A stretch of DNA of 64,000 bases from assembly GCF_003597675.1 (NCBI RefSeq), contig NZ_CP030830.1:248001-312000 (forward strand). Direction: 5' to 3'. The stretch is from Neorhizobium sp. NCHU2750 (lineage in GTDB: Bacteria; Pseudomonadota; Alphaproteobacteria; Rhizobiales; Rhizobiaceae). The notes below the pieces were generated by a model that made no database searches, was not told the DNA's origin, and saw only the letters and a program-made list of their open reading frames with translations. Of the stretch, positions 16,549 through 24,426 are shown one piece after another (the stretch's first letter is position 1; every line of letters begins with the position of its first letter). The position numbers were made by a program, and so were the translations under genes.

Positions 16549-17319
16549 ATGACCGGAAAAAAAATCCTCCTCGCTGGAGAGTCCTGGGTTTCGACCGCAA
16601 CGCATATTAAAGGCTTCGACCAGTTTCCGACCGTGACCTATCACACGGGTGCCGACGAGCTCCTTTCGGCACTCAAGGGCGGTCCCTACGACGTTAAGTT
16701 TATGCCTGCACACGAAGCCCAGAGGGACTTTCCGCAGTCGATTGAAGCGCTTCGCGACTACGAAGCGATCATCCTGTCGGATATTGGTGCTAATACGCTC
16801 CTACTTCACCCGGATACCTGGATACATTCCAAGACGACGCCGAACCGGCTCAAGCTCCTCAAGCAGTACGTGCTCGAAGGCGGCGCGCTTCTGATGTTCG
16901 GCGGCTACTACAGCTTTCAGGGCATCAATGGTGGTGCGCGATATCGCAACACGGCCGTCGAAGAGGTTCTTCCGGTTTCCTGTTTGGCATTCGACGATCG
17001 GGTCGAGGTCCCCGAAGGTTTCACGCCGGCACTGACGGCTGATGAGACACACCCCATACTCGCAGGACTTGGTTCCGATTGGCCGGTTCTGCTTGGCTTC
17101 AACGAGGTAGAGCTTAAGCCAGGAGCTGAAGTCCTTGCTACGGTCGGCGACGAATATCGTGACCTGCCGCTTCTCGTGACTGGAAAATTCGGAAAAGGGC
17201 GCTCGGTCGTCTGGACGTCAGATGTCGGGCCACATTGGTTGCCGTCCCAGTTCATTTCCTGGGAAGGCTACAAACCCTTGTTTGAACAAATGCTCGATTG
17301 GGCGACAGCCCGGGACTGA
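16549..17319 (+). CDS. PF07090-type glutamine amidotransferase-like protein
   Basis: The 256-residue protein resembles the putative glutamine amidotransferase family PF07090 (class I GATase-like fold): KKILLAGESWVSTATHIKGF at the N-terminus, DYEAIILSDIGANTLLLHPD in the middle, and ALLMFGGYYSFQGINGGARY at the nucleophile-elbow position. The elbow reads GGYYSF, without the catalytic Cys of true class I amidotransferases, so classical glutaminase activity is doubtful. The ATG at 16549 is preferred to 16513 or 16543 because AGGA stands at the right distance. It is preceded by a regulator operator and followed after 17 bases by the C-N hydrolase, so the two are probably co-expressed. Confidence 0.78.
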   Translation: MTGKKILLAGESWVSTATHIKGFDQFPTVTYHTGADELLSALKGGPYDVKFMPAHEAQRDFPQSIEALRDYEAIILSDIGANTLLLHPDTWIHSKTTPNRLKLLKQYVLEGGALLMFGGYYSFQGINGGARYRNTAVEEVLPVSCLAFDDRVEVPEGFTPALTADETHPILAGLGSDWPVLLGFNEVELKPGAEVLATVGDEYRDLPLLVTGKFGKGRSVVWTSDVGPHWLPSQFISWEGYKPLFEQMLDWATARD

Positions 17320-17336
17320 GCAAAACGGAGTTCGTC

Positions 17337-18215
17337 ATGCCGAAGCGTATTAAGGAAGCAGCCGTAACTGTCGCCAGTATCCAGATGGAGCCGGTTTTCG
17401 GTGAAACAGAAAAGAACGTCGCCCGCACCATCGCTTTGATGGAGGAGGCGGCCTCCAAGGGAGCGGAGCTCGTTGTCCTGCCCGAGCTCTGCAACACCGG
17501 ATACGTCTTCCAGAGCCGCAAGGAAGCAAGGGCTCTCGCCGAAGAGATCCCCGCTGGCCCAACGACACGCGCCTGGATAGAGGCGGCCAAGAGACTGAAC
17601 CTTCATGTCGTCGCCGGGATTACCGAGAAGGATGGTGTGAAGCTCTATAACTCAGCCGTCGTCATCGGCCCGGACGGATTGATCGGGCGCTACCGCAAGG
17701 TCCATTTGTGGGGTGACGAGGCGCTTTACTTCACTCCCGGAGATCTCGGCTTCCCGGTCTTTGATACGCACCTCGGCCGGATCGGCTGCCATATATGCTA
17801 TGATTGCTGGTTCCCGGAAAGCTTCCGGCTCGCAGTTCTTCAAGGTGCCGAGATCATGTGCGTCCCGACCAATTGGGTGCCGATTCCGGGACAAGATCCG
17901 AACCGCGAAGCCATGGCGAACATCATCGTCATGGGAGCTGCGCACAGCAATTCCCTTTTTGTCGTCGCGGCAGATCGTGTAGGCACCGAGCGTGGACAGC
18001 CATTTATCGGCCAAAGCTTGATCGTGGCGCAGACCGGTTGGCCGGTTGCCGGCCCGGCCAGTGCCGACAAGGAAGAAATCCTGATTGCCGAGATTAACCT
18101 CGCGGATGCTCGGCGGAAACGCAACTGGAACGATTTCAATCAGGTTCTGAGAGATCGCCGTCGCGACGTGTACGATGAAATGCTTGGGAGTGCTCACACA
18201 CCTGGCTGGCATTGA
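17337..18215 (+). CDS. Carbon-nitrogen hydrolase (nitrilase superfamily)
   Basis: This 292-residue cytoplasmic enzyme has the Glu-Lys-Cys triad of the nitrilase superfamily: Glu50 in VVLPELCNTGY, Lys121 in GRYRKVHLW, and Cys154 in HICYDCWFPES. Relatives include N-carbamoyl-D-amino acid hydrolases, ureidopropionases and aliphatic amidases, which is consistent with the M20 N-carbamoyl-type hydrolase across the regulator. The ATG at 17337 lies 17 bases after the upstream stop. It probably ends the rightward arm of the XRE-cupin regulon. I cannot tell which amide is cleaved. Confidence 0.88.
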   Translation: MPKRIKEAAVTVASIQMEPVFGETEKNVARTIALMEEAASKGAELVVLPELCNTGYVFQSRKEARALAEEIPAGPTTRAWIEAAKRLNLHVVAGITEKDGVKLYNSAVVIGPDGLIGRYRKVHLWGDEALYFTPGDLGFPVFDTHLGRIGCHICYDCWFPESFRLAVLQGAEIMCVPTNWVPIPGQDPNREAMANIIVMGAAHSNSLFVVAADRVGTERGQPFIGQSLIVAQTGWPVAGPASADKEEILIAEINLADARRKRNWNDFNQVLRDRRRDVYDEMLGSAHTPGWH

Positions 18216-18279
18216 TAAGGTCTTCGTGTGGTCTCTAGCTGATTGCAGATCTAGAAATCTTCCTGGAAAGGGTGTCTTC

Positions 18280-18300
18280 GGTTCACATCCCTTCAAGAGC
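18280..18300 (+). repeat. 21-base repeat also found at 830-850
   Basis: GGTTCACATCCCTTCAAGAGC here matches 19 of 21 bases of the sequence at 830-850. A shorter gapped relative, GGTTACATCAAGAGC, occurs at 11020-11034. All three are in non-coding or relic DNA. The function is unknown. Confidence 0.5.
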
Positions 18301-18337
18301 TCAAGCTATCAGCGCTCGAAAGCTCCACGCTCAATAT

Positions 18338-18721
18338 CTAGTGAGGAATATTCGCGGACGGATAAAGCGCCGCGCCAACCTTCTGAGCCGCAGCCGCCAG
18401 GCGTTTATCCCTCGTCCACAAGCTTGATCGTCGATCGAGGAGGGTTGACGTTAACAGATGTGCGTCAGTATAGCCGATCCCCATGCTAAAGATCGAATAA
18501 CGATCAATGACGGTCATTACCTCTGCATGGGTCGCGACCACTGTCTCACGCTGAGCTGCAAGAAACGCTAATACCGCATCCCGATCTCGCAGACTGCCTA
18601 GGGCCAGTTCGCCGACAACGAAAGGGTGGCAAAGCAACCGATCATCTCCGATGATTTTGGTCAGCTCCGAGTCGCCGTGTCGAAAATGATCAATCCAGAT
18701 CGAGCTATCGACAAGGATCAC
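18338..18721 (-). CDS. vapC: PIN-domain ribonuclease toxin VapC
   Basis: The 127-residue protein is the toxin of a type II toxin-antitoxin pair; VapC proteins are Mg-dependent endoribonucleases. The acidic PIN residues are at Asp5 (LVDSSIWID), Glu38 (VVGELALG), Asp86 (GYTDAHLL) and Asp105 (WTRDKRL). Its start overlaps the antitoxin stop by four bases, the usual translational coupling. The length is typical and no damage is seen. Confidence 0.9.
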   Translation of the reverse strand: MILVDSSIWIDHFRHGDSELTKIIGDDRLLCHPFVVGELALGSLRDRDAVLAFLAAQRETVVATHAEVMTVIDRYSIFSMGIGYTDAHLLTSTLLDRRSSLWTRDKRLAAAAQKVGAALYPSANIPH

Positions 18722-18918
18722 TTGCTCACTTCGCTCCGGCGGCGAGGTGCTACCTCGGCCTCGGGCATCGTCCCGCCAAGGGCGATCAACCGTTTACCGG
18801 ATTCGACTCGTACCAAAGTCTCGAGTGCTTGACGCACAAGAGCCGCCGTTTCCTTTGTGCCTGTAAGGGACTTGGCCCGTTCCATGAGGTTGTCGTCGAG
18901 ACTGATAGTAGATCGCAT
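18718..18918 (-). CDS. vapB: VapB-type antitoxin
   Basis: This 66-residue ribbon-helix-helix protein starts MRSTISLDDNLMERAKSLTG and continues into the helix that would dimerise (ETAALVRQALETLV). The flexible, basic C-terminus is expected to wrap the VapC active site. It is the first gene of the pair, upstream of vapC, and is preceded by a perfect 14-base palindrome at 18948-18961 for likely autorepression. Confidence 0.88.
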   Translation of the reverse strand: MRSTISLDDNLMERAKSLTGTKETAALVRQALETLVRVESGKRLIALGGTMPEAEVAPRRRSEVSK

Positions 18919-18947
18919 AGGTAGCTCCAGATGTTGAAAAGCTCATA

Positions 18948-18961
18948 GCACCAATTGGTGC
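18948..18961. promoter_or_regulatory. Palindromic operator of vapBC
   Basis: GCACCAATTGGTGC is a perfect 14-base palindrome, 30 bases upstream of the vapB start. VapB or VapBC complexes typically bind such sites to repress their own promoter. Assignment is by position and symmetry. Confidence 0.6.
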
Positions 18962-19017
18962 GATAATCTACGCTTCTTGAGCCGACCATTGCCATCACGT
19001 CTATCGCGGGTCGCCGG

Positions 19018-19505
19018 TTCGATTCCCAATCAAATGCTTGGGATTAAACATCGATCGATAGACCGTCGGCAGTTCACCCCCGACGACGCCTATGACGGCA
19101 ACCCGACCTATGATGCCGTCACCAGGCACAGCGTCGACGCTTCGGTAGTTATCCCGCCCCGCGCCAATGTGGAGGGACGGCCAGACAGCTATCCCTCACA
19201 TCAGCGAGACCATTATATTGCGGCGATCAATGCCGGTGGCCGGATGACGTGGCAAGTCGCCACCGGCTACGGCAAACGCTTACTGGTCGAGACCGCGATC
19301 GGACGTTACAAATCGATCATCGGGCGGCAGCCGTGGGCGAGCTCATTCGCGGCACAGCGGACGGAAGCCGCCCTCGGCTGCGTTGTCCTCAATCGCATGC
19401 TGGCCTACGCACGCCGGAAGTCCGTCCGCTCCAAGACCGTCACCGTATATTCCTGGCATCAAAGATGGAAGTTCGACCTTTCATCAATCGATGTACCAGC
19501 GCCCG
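19018..19505 (+). pseudogene. IS5-family transposase fragment (C-terminal part)
   Basis: The frame encodes the last third of an IS5-family DDE transposase: RRQFTPDDAYDGNPTYDAVT, then VVIPPRANVEGRP, ATGYGKRLLVETAIGRYKSI and FAAQRTEAALGCVVLNRMLA. ETAIGRYKSI holds the terminal catalytic Glu. The N-terminal two thirds and the terminal repeats are absent, so it cannot move itself. It separates the vapBC pair from the RpiR-controlled operon. Confidence 0.8.
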
Positions 19506-19587
19506 GCAATAGCGTTAAATCCGCCGATGGCACGGCGCTTGCTTTTGTGTGAATGTCGCGTATGCTACATATGATTTATAAAATGTA

Positions 19588-20502
19588 ATGGATGCAACAT
19601 TGCGGACCGCAGATCGGATTAAGTCTCATTTCGGGGGCCTTACGAAAGCTCAGCAGAACATCGCTCAATACATTGTGGAGCGGTCGGATGCTGTCGCATT
19701 CATGACTGCCAAGCAGCTTGCCGTTGCCGTTGCGCAGAGCGATGCAGCCGTAGTCCGCTTCTCCAAGGCTGTTGGCTTCGCGGGCTTTCTTGAGATGCGC
19801 GAGGCGTTGCGAGGGGAGATGCTGGACGTCGAAGGGTCGAGCGGGATGGCCCAGAAGGCTGGCGGTTCGACAACCATCAGCGTGCGTGAGGAAGTGCAAG
19901 CCATCTCCACAGAGCTCGTCGAGCGCACCGGAGAGATGAATTCGGGCGAGGCCTTCGAAAAGGTTGTTGATGCCCTTGTTGATGCCCGCAGAATTCTGGT
20001 CAGCGGCCATGGCACGTCTTATCCATTGGCAGCCTATGTCTCGATGCACCTCAACCAATGCCTGGACAAGGTGGAAATCCTCAATGTCGACCAGGGAGAT
20101 CTCGCCGAGCGCTTTCGTTCTATCGGCCCGGGTGATGTCGTCATCGGCATCGGTTACGTCCGCTATCTGCCGTTTACAGTCGATATTCTCACGGTCGCTA
20201 AGCAATTGGGAGCAACCGTCGTCGCCATTACAGACAAGCTGACCTCGCCTCTCGCGCATGTCGCGGACCATTCGTTGTTCGCCGCCCGCAGTACGTCGGC
20301 GATCTGGTGGAGCCAGGCCGGAACCTTCGCAATCGCGGACGCCCTGACCGCCATGTGCATGGCCAAGGATTCGCAGAGCACGGAGCGACTGCGGCAGGCC
20401 GACGAGATGCTGGCAAAGCTCGGCCTGTGGAACCGGGGTCTGCCGTCGAACCGATCGCTCAACGTCTCTGCCGGCGACACCGACGCAGACGTGTCGGGCT
20501 GA
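19588..20502 (+). CDS. RpiR/MurR-family transcriptional regulator
   Basis: The 304-residue protein has the N-terminal HTH_6 domain (about 1-77: LTKAQQNIAQYIVER, AKQLAVAVAQSDAAVVRFSK) and a C-terminal SIS domain (about 125-265: DARRILVSGHGTSYPLAAYV, VVIGIGYVRYLPFTVDIL). SIS domains of this family sense phosphosugars or related ligands. The next gene, the transporter binding protein, starts 40 bases later in the same direction, so it probably controls that operon. The Shine-Dalgarno site is weak. Confidence 0.88.
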   Translation: MDATLRTADRIKSHFGGLTKAQQNIAQYIVERSDAVAFMTAKQLAVAVAQSDAAVVRFSKAVGFAGFLEMREALRGEMLDVEGSSGMAQKAGGSTTISVREEVQAISTELVERTGEMNSGEAFEKVVDALVDARRILVSGHGTSYPLAAYVSMHLNQCLDKVEILNVDQGDLAERFRSIGPGDVVIGIGYVRYLPFTVDILTVAKQLGATVVAITDKLTSPLAHVADHSLFAARSTSAIWWSQAGTFAIADALTAMCMAKDSQSTERLRQADEMLAKLGLWNRGLPSNRSLNVSAGDTDADVSG

Positions 20503-20542
20503 TACCCAGGCAATTTTCACCGATCCGACAAGGGGAACAAGA

Positions 20543-21637
20543 ATGAACAAGAAATCCGATGAACTATTCAGCATGGCATCAAGCCGGCGCAGCTTTCTGA
20601 AGTCTGCCGCCGTGCTCGGCACCGGCGCCGCGGGGCTCTATGCACCCTACGTGCGCGCAGAAGCCGGACAGGTCGTGGTGCGTGGCCTGGGCGGCGCCTA
20701 TCAGGACGCGATGACCAAGGCGGTGTACGAGCCCTTCACCGCGGAGACGGGCATCAAGGTTGCCGTCCTTCCGGCGACTGCCGCGCAGGTTCGCGCTATG
20801 GTTGAGGCTCGCCAGGTGCGCATCGATGTCGTTGACCTCGTCGATGTCGCCCTGATGTCGCTTGACCGCATCGGCGCGCTTCAGCCGATTGCCTATGACA
20901 AGATGAAATTCACCAAGCCGGACGACATCCAATCGACGGTTCGTCGCCCCAACATGGTCGGCAACCTCTTCTTCGCGACGGTGCTTGCCTATAATACTGA
21001 AGCGTTCGCGACGGGAACCCATCCGCGCGGCTGGAAGGAATTCTGGGACGTGCAGAAGTTTCCGGGCGCGCGCACGCTAGCAGACCAGAAGTCGGGTGCT
21101 GCAGAACTGGAATTCGCGCTGCTTGCCGAGGGCGTCGCCAAGGATGCTCTCTATCCGCTCGACATTGACCGTGCCTTCGCCTCGCTCGACAAGATCAAGC
21201 CCAGCATCGTCAAGTGGTGGGATACCGGTGCTGTGTCCGCGCAGATGCTTGAACTCAAGGAAGCCGTCCTCGGTGGCATCTGGAACGGCCGCGCCCAGGC
21301 GCTGATCGACGGCGGCGCCCCCATCGCCATTGACTGGACGGAAGCCAAGCAGCAGGTTCAGTATTGGGGCGTTGTCAAGGGCGCGGCCAATTCCGAAAAT
21401 GCCCAGCTTTTCATCGATTTCGCTCTCCAGCCTGAGGTGCAAGGCAAGCTGACGCAGTTCATCGCCTATGGTCCGACCAATACCAAGGCATTCGCCCATG
21501 TGCGCAAAGAGGATCTGGCCAAGCTTCCGAGCAATCCCGAGTTCTTTGCCAACACCTTCGAGCAGAGCCCCGAATGGTGGACCGACAATTTGACGACCGT
21601 CGGCTCCCGCTGGCAGTCGTGGATACTGAGCAAGTAA
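20543..21637 (+). CDS. Polyamine-type ABC transporter binding protein (second system)
   Basis: This 364-residue exported protein has a Tat signal (SSRRSFLKSAAVLGTG, cleavage near VRA-EA at about 40). The mature part has the PotD-like motifs VYEPFTAETGIKV and LYPLDIDRAFASLDKIKP. The equivalent stretches in the protein encoded at 34985 are strikingly similar, so the two systems are paralogous. It heads a four-gene transport operon under the RpiR regulator. The ligand is unknown. Confidence 0.88.
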   Translation: MNKKSDELFSMASSRRSFLKSAAVLGTGAAGLYAPYVRAEAGQVVVRGLGGAYQDAMTKAVYEPFTAETGIKVAVLPATAAQVRAMVEARQVRIDVVDLVDVALMSLDRIGALQPIAYDKMKFTKPDDIQSTVRRPNMVGNLFFATVLAYNTEAFATGTHPRGWKEFWDVQKFPGARTLADQKSGAAELEFALLAEGVAKDALYPLDIDRAFASLDKIKPSIVKWWDTGAVSAQMLELKEAVLGGIWNGRAQALIDGGAPIAIDWTEAKQQVQYWGVVKGAANSENAQLFIDFALQPEVQGKLTQFIAYGPTNTKAFAHVRKEDLAKLPSNPEFFANTFEQSPEWWTDNLTTVGSRWQSWILSK

Positions 21638-21647
21638 TCGAGCGATC

Positions 21648-22775
21648 ATGAGTGAACTGGTAATGGAAACAGGCTCAGAACTCCAACTCTCCGGCGTGAC
21701 CAAGCTTTACGGCCAGTCTGCCGCAGTGAAGGATCTTGATTTGCACGTCCAGCCCGGCCGTTTCGTCACCCTTCTGGGAGCAAGCGGTTCGGGCAAGACG
21801 ACGACGTTGATGATGCTGGCGGGGTTCACGTTCCCGAATTCCGGACAGATCCGTATCGGCCGCAAGGACGTTACCGGCCTGCCGCCGGGTAAGCGGAATC
21901 TCGGGGTCGTTTTCCAGAACTACTCGCTTTTTCCTCATATGACAGTGGCCCAGAACCTCGCATTTCCGCTGGAAATGCGGGGGAGATCCAAGGCCGATAT
22001 TGCGCGTCTCGTAGGCGGGACGCTCGACATGGTCCATCTCGGCAAGATGGCCGACCGCTATCCGCGTCAACTGTCGGGCGGCCAGCAGCAACGCGTCGCA
22101 CTGGCCCGGGCCATCATCTTTGAACCGCAGGCGCTGTTGATGGACGAGCCGCTCGGCGCACTCGACAAGAACCTGCGCGAGCACATGCAGATCGAGATCA
22201 AGCGCCTTCACGCCTCTCTTGGTGCGACGATCGTCTTAGTCACCCACGATCAGGAAGAAGCGCTGACCATGTCGGACAAGATTGCCGTCATGCAGGATGG
22301 AAGGATTGCCCAAATAGCCGATCCCAAGACGATCTACGAGCGGCCCGATAGCCGTTTCGTTGCGAGCTTCATCGGCCAATCCAACTTCCTCAAGGGTATC
22401 ATAGAAACCAGCGGCAATGGTGCAGCATTGCGCCTTGCTGATGGCAGCGCTATTCCCTGTAACGGCCGGCCGGACCTCAAGGCCGGCGAGGCGGTACTTG
22501 CGGTTCTGCGGCCGGAGCGGATAGTTTTCGGCGGCCAGGGGTCTGGCGGGCGGGAATCCGGCGTGCCGGGCGCCGGCCTCAAGGGGCGTGTCAGCGACGT
22601 CCTCTATCTTGGCCATACGATCAAGATTTCCGTCACGTTGTCCGACGGTACCGAGATCATGACGCAATCGAGTGCCGGGACCTTCGGCGGCGCGGCTCCG
22701 GAGACAGGCAGCGACGTGACCATCGGCTGGGGTTCTGAACCGCTCTGGTGCGTCGCAGCGGGAGCGGCTGCATGA
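21648..22775 (+). CDS. ABC transporter ATPase (PotA-type, second system)
   Basis: The 375-residue ATPase has Walker A GASGSGKTT (about 46-54), signature LSGGQQQRVALARAII, Walker B LLMDEPLGALD and switch VTHDQEEALTMSD, then a TOBE domain. It starts 11 bases after the binding protein, and its stop overlaps permease 1 by four bases. Gene order here (binding protein, ATPase, permease, permease) differs from the first and fourth systems. Confidence 0.9.
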   Translation: MSELVMETGSELQLSGVTKLYGQSAAVKDLDLHVQPGRFVTLLGASGSGKTTTLMMLAGFTFPNSGQIRIGRKDVTGLPPGKRNLGVVFQNYSLFPHMTVAQNLAFPLEMRGRSKADIARLVGGTLDMVHLGKMADRYPRQLSGGQQQRVALARAIIFEPQALLMDEPLGALDKNLREHMQIEIKRLHASLGATIVLVTHDQEEALTMSDKIAVMQDGRIAQIADPKTIYERPDSRFVASFIGQSNFLKGIIETSGNGAALRLADGSAIPCNGRPDLKAGEAVLAVLRPERIVFGGQGSGGRESGVPGAGLKGRVSDVLYLGHTIKISVTLSDGTEIMTQSSAGTFGGAAPETGSDVTIGWGSEPLWCVAAGAAA

Positions 22776-23620
22776 GCAGCGTAAACACATCCGATAGATC
22801 GAGGATCTGGCTCCTGCTGTTGCCGGCGCTCGCAGTGCTGTGTGTGTTCTTCCTTTACCCGCTCGGCGCGATGCTGTCGCGCAGCATCTACGATCCCGGC
22901 TTCACCCTGCATCACTACCAGCGGCTGCTGGCAGAACCGGCATATCTCCAGGTGCTCCTGGCGACATTCGAAATTGCCGGCCTAGTCACCGTGGCATCGC
23001 TTGCCCTCGGCTACCCGCTCGCCTACCTCCTTTCGCAGGTCAAGCCGCGCCTCTCGGGGCTCTTGATGATCATCGTCATCGTGCCATATTTCACAAGCGT
23101 TCTGGTGCGTACCTATGCGTGGATGGTCATTCTCGGCTCGCAGGGCATCGTCAACCAGTTCCTCCTCTGGGCCGGGATCATCACCACCCCGCTGTCAATC
23201 ATGTATACGCGCACGGCGGTGACGATCGGTATGACCTACATCATGCTGCCCTATATGATCCTGGCACTCTACAGTGTCATGCGCGGTATCGACACCGGCC
23301 TGCTGCTGGCGGCCGAAAGCCTTGGTGCAGGCAGGGCGCGAGCCTTCTGGCGCATATTCGCGCCGCTGTCGCTTCCCGGTGTCGCCGCCGGATGCCTTCT
23401 GGTCTTCATCCTCGCGCTGGGTTTCTTCATCACGCCGGCCCTGATGGGCAGCCAGCAGGACAGCATGATTTCTATGCTTGTGGAAAGCCAGGTGGAAACC
23501 TATTTCGACTGGGGTTTCGCATCCGCGCTTGCCACCCTGCTTCTGATCTGCACCCTCGTGCTGTTCATCATCTATGAACGTTTTGTCGGGCTCAATCGGC
23601 TATTCGAGGCCAAGCTATGA
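22772..23620 (+). CDS. ABC transporter permease 1 (second system)
   Basis: The 282-residue inner-membrane protein has six predicted helices and the EAA loop AAESLGAGRARAFWRIFAPL. The ATG at 22772 overlaps the ATPase stop (ATGA); the in-phase start 24 bases earlier lies inside the ATPase and is less likely. Its stop overlaps permease 2 by four bases. PotB-like, pairing with the next gene product. Confidence 0.9.
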   Translation: MSSVNTSDRSRIWLLLLPALAVLCVFFLYPLGAMLSRSIYDPGFTLHHYQRLLAEPAYLQVLLATFEIAGLVTVASLALGYPLAYLLSQVKPRLSGLLMIIVIVPYFTSVLVRTYAWMVILGSQGIVNQFLLWAGIITTPLSIMYTRTAVTIGMTYIMLPYMILALYSVMRGIDTGLLLAAESLGAGRARAFWRIFAPLSLPGVAAGCLLVFILALGFFITPALMGSQQDSMISMLVESQVETYFDWGFASALATLLLICTLVLFIIYERFVGLNRLFEAKL

Positions 23621-24408
23621 ACGGACGCACCATCGGCCTCAGCACGAGTATCATCTCGTTCTTCGTGCTCCTGTTTCTCGCTATTCCCATTCTGATCATC
23701 GTGCCGCTCGCGCTCAACAGTGGCAACTATCTGCGCTTCCCGCCGCAGGGCATATCATTACGTTGGTTCAATGTGATCCTCGGAAGTGCCGATTGGCTCG
23801 ATTCCGCCTGGACGAGCCTCAAGATCGCGCTCGGCGCCACGGTCTTTTCGATCGTTCTCAGTCTTCTTTCCGCAATCGCCCTGGTCCGTGGCCGCTTTGC
23901 CATGAAACAGGCCGTCTACGCCTTGATCCTGCTGCCGATGATTGTGCCGAACATCATATCGGCTATCGCGATGTTCTTCTTCTTTGCCAACATGCCGCAG
24001 GTCCCGCCATCGCTTGCGATCGTCATCGGCCATACCGTCCTGGCTATTCCGATTGCGACGATCATTCTCTCGGCGACCCTTCAGGGTGTCGACGGCAGAC
24101 TCGAGAATGCGGCCCTCAGCCTTGGCGCCGACAGGATCACAGCATTCCGGCGGGTGACACTCCCGCTCATCGCGCCGGGCATCGCCTCGGCCTTCATCTT
24201 CGCGTTCCTGTCGTCATTCGATGAATTGCTGATCGCGATGTTCATGGCTGGCACGTCGAGCCAGACGCTGCCAGTGCGGATCTGGAATTCGGTCCTCTTC
24301 CAGCTCGACCCGTCGATCGCGGCCGTCAGCGTCATGCTGATCATCGTGTCGATCATCTGCCTTCTACTCGCAAATTTCCTCGCCGCCCGCAGCAAGGGCC
24401 GCTCTTAA
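23617..24408 (+). CDS. ABC transporter permease 2 (second system)
   Basis: The 263-residue inner-membrane protein is PotC-like with the EAA loop AALSLGADRITAFRRVTLPL and the FPPQGISLRWFNVIL motif in the first periplasmic loop. It overlaps permease 1 by four bases. The M24-fold gene begins 18 bases downstream, so transport and processing are co-transcribed. Confidence 0.9.
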   Translation: MNGRTIGLSTSIISFFVLLFLAIPILIIVPLALNSGNYLRFPPQGISLRWFNVILGSADWLDSAWTSLKIALGATVFSIVLSLLSAIALVRGRFAMKQAVYALILLPMIVPNIISAIAMFFFFANMPQVPPSLAIVIGHTVLAIPIATIILSATLQGVDGRLENAALSLGADRITAFRRVTLPLIAPGIASAFIFAFLSSFDELLIAMFMAGTSSQTLPVRIWNSVLFQLDPSIAAVSVMLIIVSIICLLLANFLAARSKGRS

Positions 24409-24426
24409 CAGCATCCGGTTGAAATC

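Noticed and set aside
18995..19045. tRNA T-arm-like string (GGGTCGCCGGTTCGATTCCC)
   Set aside because: The bases around the loop do not form a five-pair stem, and no acceptor, D or anticodon arm is nearby.
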